A stretch of DNA of 64,000 nt from Wenyingzhuangia gilva. Its GTDB lineage: Bacteria > Bacteroidota > Bacteroidia > Flavobacteriales > Flavobacteriaceae. Positions 54,621-62,453 of this stretch are shown here, piece by piece. The stretch spans positions 310,001 to 374,000 of the forward strand of contig NZ_JAUMIT010000003.1 in assembly GCF_030519655.1 (NCBI RefSeq), in the 5' to 3' direction. The notes beneath the pieces are model-generated. The model saw only the letters and a program-made list of their open reading frames with translations. It was not told the origin of the DNA and did not search any database. Within the stretch, counting starts at the first letter, position 1, and the number at the start of each line of letters is the position of its first letter. The translations under genes and the position numbers were made by a program.

Positions 54621-55883
54621 ATGAGGCAAAATCATTTGACTTTTAAAAAAGTTACTTTGTTATTTATATTTGTATGTTGCTCACAATATAGTTTTGCTCA
54701 AGATTTATCTTCAGATGAACTTTTTAAACAAGCCAGAACAGCTGCTTTTGATGAAGATGATTATTCAAAGGCTATTTTACTGAGTAAACAAGCACTTGAA
54801 AAAAGTCCAGATTATGCTGATATCAGAATTTTTTTAGGAAGAGTTTATACTTGGTCAGATAAAAAGACTGAGGCTAGAAAAGAGTTAAATATTGTTTTAC
54901 AAAAAACACCTGAAAATGAAGAGGCCAGCATTGCTTTAGCCAATGTAGAATTTTGGAATGATAATTCTAAAGAAGCTTTAAAAATTATAAATGTCGCATT
55001 AAAATATCACCCAACATCTATAGATTTATTGCTTTACAAAGCCAGACTGCTAAATGATATTAAAAAATGGAGCGAAGCAGAAGAGGTGGTAGAGCAGGTG
55101 TTAAAACAAGATGCCAAGAATGACAAAGCAAGAGCCATGCTGATAAAAATTAAAGATAATTCTTTTAAAAGCCAAGTAGGAGTTTCTTATGAATATGTAT
55201 ATTTTGATGACGGTTTTAATGGACGTGATCCATGGCAATTGGCAAGTGTTGATTATAGCATGCAAACACCAATAGGATCTGTAATAGCAAGAGTGAATTA
55301 TGCTAATAGATTTTTAACCAATGGATTTCAGTATGAAATAGATGCTTATCCAAGTTTTTCTGAGACTTTTAGAGCCTATATGAACATTGGTTATGCTGAT
55401 GCTAGTATTTTTCCAAAGTATAGAGCAAGCTTTTCTTTATATGCGGATTTGCCTAAAAGTTTTGAAGCAGAAGCAGGTTTTAGATATTTAAACTTTGGCA
55501 GTGATACATGGATTTATACAGCATCTGTTGGTAAATATTACAGAAGTTACTGGTTTAATTTTAGAACTTATTTAACACCTTCAAATAGTGATTTATCTAG
55601 GTCTTTTTCTTTTTCTACAAGATATTATTATAGCGGAACAGATGATTATATTGGAATAAGAATAGGTTCTGGTTTGTCACCGGATGATTCTTCAAATGCC
55701 AATTTAATTGGAACTTCTAACTATAAATTAATTTCAAATAATATCAATCTAGAATATAGAAAAACCTTTAAAACCTTTAATGTAATTAGACTTACTTTTG
55801 GCTTTGAAAATCAAGAATATAAAGTTAATACTAGAGGAAATCAAATTGATTTTGGGATTAGTTATTCAAGACGTTTTAGGTAA
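54621..55883 (+). CDS. YaiO-type outer-membrane beta-barrel protein with TPR repeats
   Basis: A 420-residue exported protein: signal peptide 1-~26 (ending YSFAQ), then about four TPR-like helical repeats (residues ~30-175, for example YADIRIFLGRVYTWSDKKTEARKEL pattern), then a beta-barrel with alternating aromatic strands to the C-terminal SYSRRFR. This is the YaiO family. In E. coli yaiO neighbours the glycosyltransferase gene yaiP, and here a glycosyltransferase operon lies 3 kb away. A role in moving or assembling a surface polymer at the outer membrane is inferred. It abuts the next gene directly. Confidence 0.85.
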   Translation: MRQNHLTFKKVTLLFIFVCCSQYSFAQDLSSDELFKQARTAAFDEDDYSKAILLSKQALEKSPDYADIRIFLGRVYTWSDKKTEARKELNIVLQKTPENEEASIALANVEFWNDNSKEALKIINVALKYHPTSIDLLLYKARLLNDIKKWSEAEEVVEQVLKQDAKNDKARAMLIKIKDNSFKSQVGVSYEYVYFDDGFNGRDPWQLASVDYSMQTPIGSVIARVNYANRFLTNGFQYEIDAYPSFSETFRAYMNIGYADASIFPKYRASFSLYADLPKSFEAEAGFRYLNFGSDTWIYTASVGKYYRSYWFNFRTYLTPSNSDLSRSFSFSTRYYYSGTDDYIGIRIGSGLSPDDSSNANLIGTSNYKLISNNINLEYRKTFKTFNVIRLTFGFENQEYKVNTRGNQIDFGISYSRRFR

Positions 55884-57044
55884 ATGAAAAGAAAATACAT
55901 ATATATTGTTGGATCCATTGTTTTGTTTCTTCCTTTTTGGATGTGGTTGTTGTGGTTTTTTACCCCCAAAACATTAATGCTTGGGTCTATTGTAGACAAA
56001 ACAGTATTAACAAATAACGGACAAGAACATATCTCTTTAACGTGGATGTTGAATCATAAAAAAATGACAAAAACTTCTACAAAACTTTATGAAGTGGAAC
56101 ATGATTATTTTGGTTTTTTTCCAAGAGAAGATGAGAAGTTTAGAACCAAAGGATTAGAAAGATTTACAGATCAACAATTACAAAAGTTAAGTGATGATGT
56201 TGACTTTACTTATTATACAGATACCTACGGGATATATAATAACGAATGGTATGTAAAAGATACTACCAAAACAAGATATGGGAAGTTATATGGTGGATTA
56301 AGTCAAGAGGATCTAGATTTTTTGATATATATGAAAGAAAAAAAGAAGTTAATTATAGCAGAATTTAATACGATTGCTTCTCCTACTTCTTCTGATATTA
56401 GACGTAAATTTGAAAAGCTTTTTGGGATGCAGTGGACAGGTTGGACAGGGCGTTATTTTGATAGTTTTGACACCATCAAAAATTTAGAGTTACCAAAGTG
56501 GTTGGTTAAAAATTATGAAAAACAACATTCTGATGGATGGACTTATAAAAAATCTGGAATTGCTTTTGTAAATGATGGTGGTCAGGTAGTTGTTTTAGAA
56601 GACAGTTTAGATTTAAATAATGATTTACCACAAATTCACTCAGGTAAAAAAGGACAAGAAAAATACGGGTTGCCACAAAAAATTAAATACTCTTTTTGGT
56701 TTGATGTTATTAATGTAAATCCTAAAGTGAATGAAATTATTTCTGGTTATGAATTAGAGGTAAATGATCATGGTGCAAAAAAACTAAAAGCAAATAAAAT
56801 TCCTAAAAACTTTCCAGCAGTGATTAGACATAAACAAGGAGGGTACAGATTTTATTATTTTTCAGGAGATTTTGCAGACAACCCTATAAGTATAAGTAGT
56901 TCTTATTTTAAAGGGATTAATTACTTTAAATGGTTGTTTTATGATGAATCTAATCCAATGGAAAGAAAAAGTTTTTTTTGGGAGTTTTACTATCCTTTAT
57001 TAAACACTATTCTTGAGGAAGAAAAAGAGATTCTTAACAAATAA
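55884..57044 (+). CDS. Membrane-anchored protein of unknown function
   Basis: A 386-residue protein starting on the base after the YaiO stop. One hydrophobic segment (residues ~6-28) anchors it, with the rest probably periplasmic. I do not recognise the family. Residues ~145-185 (LDFLIYMKEKKKLIIAEF, then SPTSSDIRRKFEKLF) and the late GIAFVNDGGQVVVLED and GGYRFYYFSGDFAD resemble a Rossmann-like domain of glycoside-hydrolase relatives, but no catalytic residues can be assigned. Its constant partner (YaiO) suggests it acts on or guides a polysaccharide. It converges on the phosphotransferase gene with 8 bases between. Confidence 0.75.
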   Translation: MKRKYIYIVGSIVLFLPFWMWLLWFFTPKTLMLGSIVDKTVLTNNGQEHISLTWMLNHKKMTKTSTKLYEVEHDYFGFFPREDEKFRTKGLERFTDQQLQKLSDDVDFTYYTDTYGIYNNEWYVKDTTKTRYGKLYGGLSQEDLDFLIYMKEKKKLIIAEFNTIASPTSSDIRRKFEKLFGMQWTGWTGRYFDSFDTIKNLELPKWLVKNYEKQHSDGWTYKKSGIAFVNDGGQVVVLEDSLDLNNDLPQIHSGKKGQEKYGLPQKIKYSFWFDVINVNPKVNEIISGYELEVNDHGAKKLKANKIPKNFPAVIRHKQGGYRFYYFSGDFADNPISISSSYFKGINYFKWLFYDESNPMERKSFFWEFYYPLLNTILEEEKEILNK

Positions 57045-57052
57045 TATGAATT

Positions 57053-59086
57053 TTACTTGCTGTATTTATTATAAATAGAATCTGGTATTATTTTTTTATC
57101 TACCGTAATACTCTTACTTTTTCTTTTAAAAGTATTAAATACGTTTTTAATTCTACTTTTAATATCATCATCCTGATAAGTTACTTCTCCTAGGTTTTGG
57201 TTTAATTCAAAAAGTTGGTCTCCATTTAAGTGATAATTACCCAAAATATAATCATTAATATCTGTTTTTGTTTGCATTAATGGATAACTATGAATATTTC
57301 TAAAACTACGAATGGTGTCTAAACCATCTCCCATCCAACTAGTAATGCTAGGAGTTTTAATATTATAATTGTTTTTTAAATAAGCCAATAAACTAGGTGT
57401 AATGTCAAAATGTGTTGATACCGAAGCAAACAATTCGTTTTGCTTTAGCATAGGAGAATAAATAATGAGAGGAACATGATATCTATCTATTTTGGTAGCC
57501 ATTGGAATTTCTGGCAATCTGTGATCTCCTGTAATTAAAAAGATGGTATTGTTAAAATCAGGTCTTTTTTTGTATTCATTTATAAATTCTTTAATTGCAT
57601 CATCTGCATACATGATAGAAGCAAATTGTGCTTTGTAATTTCTTCTTGTAGTTTTTGTTTTTTCATCAAAATTTAATTCGTATAATCTTTTTTCAAATTT
57701 TTGATTGTACTTGTTTTGTTCTTCAATCAAGAATGGATTGTGTGTTGCTACGGTTAATAATACACTCAAACTAGGTGTATTGTTAGGTTTGTTGGTGTTT
57801 AAGTAGTGTTTAAACAAAGCTTTATCACTATATCCCCAAGAGAAACCACTATTGGCCATTGGAGGTAATTTTACAGCATTTGGAGGAAAGCTATCATAAT
57901 CATTTATAGTTACATTATTTTGTTGTAAAAACAATTTCATATTGTCAAACCTAGATTCTCCACCATAGTAAAACGAGCTTTGGTAACCATTATTATTTAA
58001 AATATTAAACAGAGATAAATGCTTTGGCATATTGTTTCCAAGAGCTAAATATCCGTTTTCTCCAAATGGGAGGGAAGCCATTAAGGACGGTAGTACCGCA
58101 AAGGTTCTTCCTCCTTCACTTAAAAAGTTTTTCCAATACAAACTTTGGGTAGACAAAGAATCTATAAAAGGCGTAAAGTTTCCTAAATAAGCTCCTTTGT
58201 TGGTAAATGCTCGTCCTAAACCTTCAACCAATACAATAACAATATTAGGTTTCTGATCAGATTTGTTAAAAAAAGTACTTAGGACGTCTGGACTATTGTT
58301 TTGATGTAAAAAGGGATGGTTTTCTTCATCGATGTATTCAAAAGACAACAATTTTACGTCTTCACCTTCATAATCTCCAATATAACTATCGGCATAAATG
58401 TCTAGTTCGTATTCTTCTGGAAAAAAATGTTTATAAGAACTTTTATAAAAAAAATCACTTTTGTTTAACACTAAATTATTGCCAAAATCAGTTTTGAATT
58501 TTAAGGATTGTGAAAAATTAGGAACATCAAAAAAGAGAAGTAACAATGAGATGATTGGTAAAACAAAAGCAATCTTATAAGGTAGTTTTAAGAATTTGTA
58601 TCCAACATTTAATAAGAAAACAATTAAAACAGATGAAATAATAATTCCCACAATAGGTAAAAAGCCAATACCTCCAGAAGATTCAAGAGTTTGTTTAATG
58701 TCTTCAAAAGAATAGTTATAAATATCTGCTCCCAAAGGGACCAAAGCAGTTTTAAAATATTGTATCAAACAAATTTGGATAATAGCCAAGATTAGAATAA
58801 ATGAATATGCTATTATTTTAGCTATTTTCTTATTATTCATGAATAAGATTAAATAGACAATGTATTCATAAAACAACCATTTTAACCAAAAAACGATGTT
58901 TAACACAAATGACCAAAGACCTATTTTTATAACATCTTTAGGGTATTCATTGGTAATACCGTTATAGATAATTTCTCCTAATGATAATAAAAAAAGGATG
59001 ATAAGCCATGTGATAAACACCCCTGAAAACGTTCTGTTGGCCTCTAAAAACTGATGAAACTTTGAAGTGTCTTTGATTGATTTCAT
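57053..59086 (-). CDS. LtaS/MdoB-type phosphoglycerol- or phosphoethanolamine-transferase
   Basis: A 677-residue inner-membrane enzyme: about five N-terminal hydrophobic segments (to ~215), then a periplasmic sulfatase-fold domain. Family catalytic residues are in place: metal-ligand E288 (VLVEGLGR), nucleophile T328 (GGRTFAVLPS), and later TGDHRLPE and HFDITPSLL. It would move a phospholipid head group onto a glycan or lipid. Starts ATG 59086, overlapping the GT2 stop by 4 bases (ATGA); a 19-codon extension lies inside that gene. Last gene of the operon. Confidence 0.87.
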   Translation of the reverse strand: MKSIKDTSKFHQFLEANRTFSGVFITWLIILFLLSLGEIIYNGITNEYPKDVIKIGLWSFVLNIVFWLKWLFYEYIVYLILFMNNKKIAKIIAYSFILILAIIQICLIQYFKTALVPLGADIYNYSFEDIKQTLESSGGIGFLPIVGIIISSVLIVFLLNVGYKFLKLPYKIAFVLPIISLLLLFFDVPNFSQSLKFKTDFGNNLVLNKSDFFYKSSYKHFFPEEYELDIYADSYIGDYEGEDVKLLSFEYIDEENHPFLHQNNSPDVLSTFFNKSDQKPNIVIVLVEGLGRAFTNKGAYLGNFTPFIDSLSTQSLYWKNFLSEGGRTFAVLPSLMASLPFGENGYLALGNNMPKHLSLFNILNNNGYQSSFYYGGESRFDNMKLFLQQNNVTINDYDSFPPNAVKLPPMANSGFSWGYSDKALFKHYLNTNKPNNTPSLSVLLTVATHNPFLIEEQNKYNQKFEKRLYELNFDEKTKTTRRNYKAQFASIMYADDAIKEFINEYKKRPDFNNTIFLITGDHRLPEIPMATKIDRYHVPLIIYSPMLKQNELFASVSTHFDITPSLLAYLKNNYNIKTPSITSWMGDGLDTIRSFRNIHSYPLMQTKTDINDYILGNYHLNGDQLFELNQNLGEVTYQDDDIKSRIKNVFNTFKRKSKSITVDKKIIPDSIYNKYSK

Positions 59087-60519
59087 GATGTTGGTGTTTT
59101 GTTCGTTGTTCCAAATCCAGTTCTTGTCATTTCTCCCCAACTTTTCTTTTTTCTAAGATAATCTATATTACCTCTAATGGCTGAATAGACTACAAATGGG
59201 TGAAAAAAGATAGGTTCTAGTACGGCTGTAAGAACCAATTTTAATAATTCTGTTTTCTTTTTATATTGATTGTAGGTAAGTACTTCCATTAAGATGGCAA
59301 ATACGGAATATAAAATTCCGAAACTAAAAATCATTAATAGTAAATTTATAAAGTAAGTCCAGTTAATCATTCCAAAATAAGCAAAAAAAGCCAAACTAAT
59401 TAGTCCGAAAAATTCAATAATAGGAGCAAGAAATTCAAAGAAAAACCAATAAGGATAACTTAATAAACCTAAGATTCCATAATCGGGATTAAAAAACATT
59501 TTTTTGTGAATTTTAAGGGTTTCTATGGTTCCTCTTGTCCATCTGTTTCGTTGTCTTCCTAAGATTTTAAAATTATCAGGGGCTTCGGTCCAACATAGCG
59601 GGTCTGGAATAAAACTTACTTTGTATGGCAAATCTAACTCTTCCATATAACGTCTCATTCTTACCACTAATTCTATATCTTCTCCAACTGTTTCGGTATC
59701 ATAGCCTCCACATTTAATGGCTATTTCTTTGTCAAAAGCTCCAAAGGCACCAGAAATAAGTAACAATCCGTTTAACCTACTCCAGGCCATACGACCCAAT
59801 AAAAAAGCCCTAATATATTCTAAAGTTTGTACCCTTGGTAAGAATTTTTTTGGCAAGTTTACTTGAATAAGTCTACCATTTTCTATGACACAACTATTGG
59901 CAATTCTAATCACTCCACCAGTGGCAATTACTTTTTTTGTAGTATTTTCTAAAAAAGGCTTTACCAATTTTAAAAGGGAGTCTTGTTCCAAAATACAATC
60001 AACATCTACACAAACAGTATACTCGTAACTAGAAATGTTAATTCCTGTATTTAAAGCATCTGCTTTACCACCGTTTTCTTTATCAACCACAATAAGTTTA
60101 CGGTATATTAGTTTTCTACTTTTATAAACACCTTTTACTGGTTTTGTTTTTATTTGAGAATTTACAAAATAAGAAGTCTTGTATAAATCGTATTTGGCAA
60201 TTAGCTTTTCTAGAGAATCGTCTTTACTACCATCATTTACAATAATTAATTCCAAATTATTATAGTGTAAAGAAAGTAATGATCTTACATTTTCAATAAT
60301 GGTAGCTCCTTCGTTATAAGCAGGAGCAATAATAGAAACTCTAGGAGCTTCTGAAGAAGAGGAAATGGCATTGTAATCTGTAAAGCTATTTTTATTTAAA
60401 TAGTATTTAGTTTCTCCAATAGAATAAACACCAATGAATATGTAGGATAGTATGAGTATTATAGAATACAACATAATTCCAAAACTAAATATATCAAATA
60501 GTAGAGATTGCCAACTCAT
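59083..60519 (-). CDS. Processive family-2 glycosyltransferase (membrane)
   Basis: A 478-residue membrane glycosyltransferase of the cellulose/chitin/PNAG synthase type. One N-terminal and several C-terminal hydrophobic segments flank the catalytic part with NDGS (95-98), DVD (172-174), GED (279-281) and QRNRW (323-327), the full set for processive sugar addition. It would build a polymer from a nucleotide sugar while pushing it across the membrane. There is no PilZ domain, so control probably does not use c-di-GMP. It overlaps both neighbours by 4 bases. Confidence 0.9.
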   Translation of the reverse strand: MSWQSLLFDIFSFGIMLYSIILILSYIFIGVYSIGETKYYLNKNSFTDYNAISSSSEAPRVSIIAPAYNEGATIIENVRSLLSLHYNNLELIIVNDGSKDDSLEKLIAKYDLYKTSYFVNSQIKTKPVKGVYKSRKLIYRKLIVVDKENGGKADALNTGINISSYEYTVCVDVDCILEQDSLLKLVKPFLENTTKKVIATGGVIRIANSCVIENGRLIQVNLPKKFLPRVQTLEYIRAFLLGRMAWSRLNGLLLISGAFGAFDKEIAIKCGGYDTETVGEDIELVVRMRRYMEELDLPYKVSFIPDPLCWTEAPDNFKILGRQRNRWTRGTIETLKIHKKMFFNPDYGILGLLSYPYWFFFEFLAPIIEFFGLISLAFFAYFGMINWTYFINLLLMIFSFGILYSVFAILMEVLTYNQYKKKTELLKLVLTAVLEPIFFHPFVVYSAIRGNIDYLRKKKSWGEMTRTGFGTTNKTPTS

Positions 60520-61565
60520 ATTGTGATTTCTTCTTTTATTTGTAAAATAATCAAATTCATGGGGTAGGTGTCAGGATCTAATTCTGAACAGATTGTTTCA
60601 AAATTATTAGGGTTGATTTGAGCAATTGTTCTTGTTAAGATTATTTTTAATTCAATATTTTCTGTTTGTAATTGATGAACTAAAAAAGGAATGTCATCTT
60701 CTGTTCCTATTTTTTGCAATGCTTTTGCTATTTCTAGCTGATTGTTAAATGTTTCATTTTCAAAAATACTAGTAAACAAATTAGCAGTTGTGGTATTAAA
60801 TATTTTGGTGATGCTTCTAATGGTTTGTTGTCTAACTTTTTCATCAGGATGCTCAATACAAAGTTCTACTTCCTTATAAAGTTCAAATAAATGATATTCA
60901 TCAACCAGTTTTAAGGCAAAAATTACAACACTCGTGTTTTTTGATTTTAGCCAAATATCAACACCATTAAAGCTGTCATAGTCAAAATGAGATAGTTCTC
61001 TAAGTAAAATCATTTGATACCATTCTGAAATGGGTTGAGTTACGGAGTCTAGAAACTTTAATCCTTTAAAACCTACTAATTTAATAATGGTTATTTGTGC
61101 TTCGGCTCTAACTAATTCATTTCTATGATTGGTGTTTTTATAAACCTTATCATACATGTTTTCAAGTTTCATGATACCAATTTCTTGAATCGCTCTTGCT
61201 TTAACATGCCAATTATTTGTATTTAAATTTTCGATAACATATTTATCTAAACGTAGTTTAAGATATAGTTTTCTTAATGAATTGTTAGAGTTTCCAGAAA
61301 AACTGACTGTAGCTGATCGTATTTTTTTAGTAAGTAGTTTTCTAAATGTTTTTATTAGTAGTAAATTTTCAATGCTTTTATGGTGATGTTTTACATTTAA
61401 ATCATCAGAGTACACGGTATTGTTAATAATGTTATTGCATATTTTTGTCCATCGCTTATATTTTTCTCTTTTGATGTTTTTAATTAATAAGAAAATAAGC
61501 ATGTAAATAAGTAATACTAACGAAGTACCAAAAAAGAGATAAATTAATGGTTTAAGTTGAATCAT
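60516..61565 (-). CDS. HEAT-repeat membrane protein
   Basis: A 349-residue protein with a single N-terminal membrane segment (residues ~6-28), a basic linker and ~7 HEAT-type helix pairs in the cytoplasm (for example WHVKARAIQEIGIMK, LVRAEAQITIIKLVG, EKVRQQTIRSITKIF, EIAKALQKIG). HEAT repeats bind other proteins. It starts 3 bases after the receiver gene and overlaps the GT2 start by 4, so it probably links the receiver to the glycosyltransferase. No catalytic motif is visible. Confidence 0.82.
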   Translation of the reverse strand: MIQLKPLIYLFFGTSLVLLIYMLIFLLIKNIKREKYKRWTKICNNIINNTVYSDDLNVKHHHKSIENLLLIKTFRKLLTKKIRSATVSFSGNSNNSLRKLYLKLRLDKYVIENLNTNNWHVKARAIQEIGIMKLENMYDKVYKNTNHRNELVRAEAQITIIKLVGFKGLKFLDSVTQPISEWYQMILLRELSHFDYDSFNGVDIWLKSKNTSVVIFALKLVDEYHLFELYKEVELCIEHPDEKVRQQTIRSITKIFNTTTANLFTSIFENETFNNQLEIAKALQKIGTEDDIPFLVHQLQTENIELKIILTRTIAQINPNNFETICSELDPDTYPMNLIILQIKEEITI

Positions 61566-61568
61566 TCA

Positions 61569-61934
61569 TTATTTTTTTCTTAACGCAAATCTTTTTATTC
61601 TTATAGATAATTCACTAGGACTAAATGGTTTAGAAATAAAATCATCAGCTCCTAATTCAAAAGCTTCCAAAACAACTTCTTCTTGACCCATTGTTGTTAA
61701 AATAATAATGGCCATTTCATCTTTATATTTTTCTTTAACCGTTCCAATGATTTCTAAGCCGGAAACATAGGGCATCATAATGTCAGAAATAATCAAATCA
61801 GGTCTATGTTCCTCTATTTTTCTTAGTGCTTCACGACCATCAATGGCAGTAATAATATCATAGCCATCTTTTTTTAATCTAAACTCTAAAGTGCTTAATA
61901 TCAAAGCGTCATCCTCTGCAATCAAAATTCTCAT
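61569..61934 (-). CDS. Stand-alone receiver domain response regulator
   Basis: A 121-residue single receiver domain without an output domain. Acidic pocket D8/D9, phosphorylation site D51 (ISDIMMP), T80/T81 and K102 are all present, so it should be active. It is the first gene of the operon with the HEAT protein, GT2 and phosphotransferase. Like CheY, it must act by binding a partner, the obvious one being the HEAT-repeat protein. The hybrid kinase at 50113-54480 is a possible phosphate donor; that link is inferred. Confidence 0.92.
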   Translation of the reverse strand: MRILIAEDDALILSTLEFRLKKDGYDIITAIDGREALRKIEEHRPDLIISDIMMPYVSGLEIIGTVKEKYKDEMAIIILTTMGQEEVVLEAFELGADDFISKPFSPSELSIRIKRFALRKK

Positions 61935-61984
61935 AGCTTGTGTTTTTAGAGGTAATTAACCAATGTTTATCTTATAAGGGACTA

Positions 61985-61997
61985 CACTAATATAGTG
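61985..61997 (-). promoter_or_regulatory. 13-bp palindrome upstream of the receiver operon
   Basis: CACTA, ATA, TAGTG, a perfect inverted repeat 51-63 bases before the start codon at 61934. No TAnnTTTG box is visible between it and the gene. It may bind a regulator. Confidence 0.4.
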
Positions 61998-62091
61998 GTT
62001 TCTTTTGACACTGTGTATTTCTACAATTATTTTTTAAGTACTTTTTTGCTAATAAATATGATGTTTTTATGTTAAAAAATAGTGATGAGTA

Positions 62092-62122
62092 TTTGTGTAA
62101 CAAAATACTCTTGCTATATTTG
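62092..62122 (+). promoter_or_regulatory. Promoter of tRNA-Ser(UGA)
   Basis: TTTG (62092-62095), 19 bases, then TATATTTG (62115-62122), a complete Bacteroidota promoter with expected transcription start near 62129, 25 bases before the mature tRNA. Confidence 0.7.
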
Positions 62123-62153
62123 CACTCGCAAACGAGAAATCGTGAGACACTCA

Positions 62154-62238
62154 GGAGAAATGGCAGAGTGGTCGAATGCGGCAGTCTTGAAAACTGTTGA
62201 CTGTAACAGGTCCGGGGGTTCGAATCCCTCTTTCTCCG
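62154..62238 (+). tRNA. tRNA-Ser (anticodon UGA)
   Basis: A complete class II tRNA. Acceptor GGAGAAA pairs with TTTCTCC, the anticodon stem GCAGT/ACTGT encloses the loop CTTGAAA with anticodon TGA, followed by a long variable arm and the GGTTCGAAT T-loop. Discriminator G at 62238; CCA not encoded. It reads UCA and other UCN codons. The tyrosine integrase 216 bases downstream makes its 3' end the likely insertion site of an element. Confidence 0.96.
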
Positions 62239-62262
62239 CAACTATTTATACCAACAAATAGC

Positions 62263-62299
62263 AAAACCTTATAAACTGTATGTTTATAAGGTTTTTTTG
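62263..62299 (+). terminator. Terminator after tRNA-Ser(UGA)
   Basis: AAAACCTTATAAAC and GTTTATAAGGTTTT form a 14-bp stem with a 5-base loop, then a T-run. The stem is nearly the same as behind the other serine tRNA. Confidence 0.85.
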
Positions 62300-62352
62300 T
62301 GTTCCATAATTATATATAGAATTAAATTATTTTATATATTAGGTTCACAATT

Positions 62353-62387
62353 CGGTCAACAAAATATTTAATAAAAACTGTTGACCG
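62353..62387 (+). repeat. Inverted repeat upstream of the integrase
   Basis: CGGTCAACA (62353-62361) and TGTTGACCG (62379-62387) are perfect inverted copies 17 bases apart. It may be an operator or a recombinase arm-binding site. No gene or TAnnTTTG box is visible between the tRNA terminator and the integrase. Confidence 0.5.
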
Positions 62388-62453
62388 CTTATCAGTAACA
62401 TTATAGTTGATTTTGACTTTCGTCCCAATGTTTAACCACAAAAGACGACAACT

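Noticed and set aside
61987-62241. Minus-strand open frame of 84 codons
   Set aside because: It lies antisense over tRNA-Ser(UGA) and its promoter; the protein ([15 protein letters not shown]...) is the typical false product of a tRNA complement.
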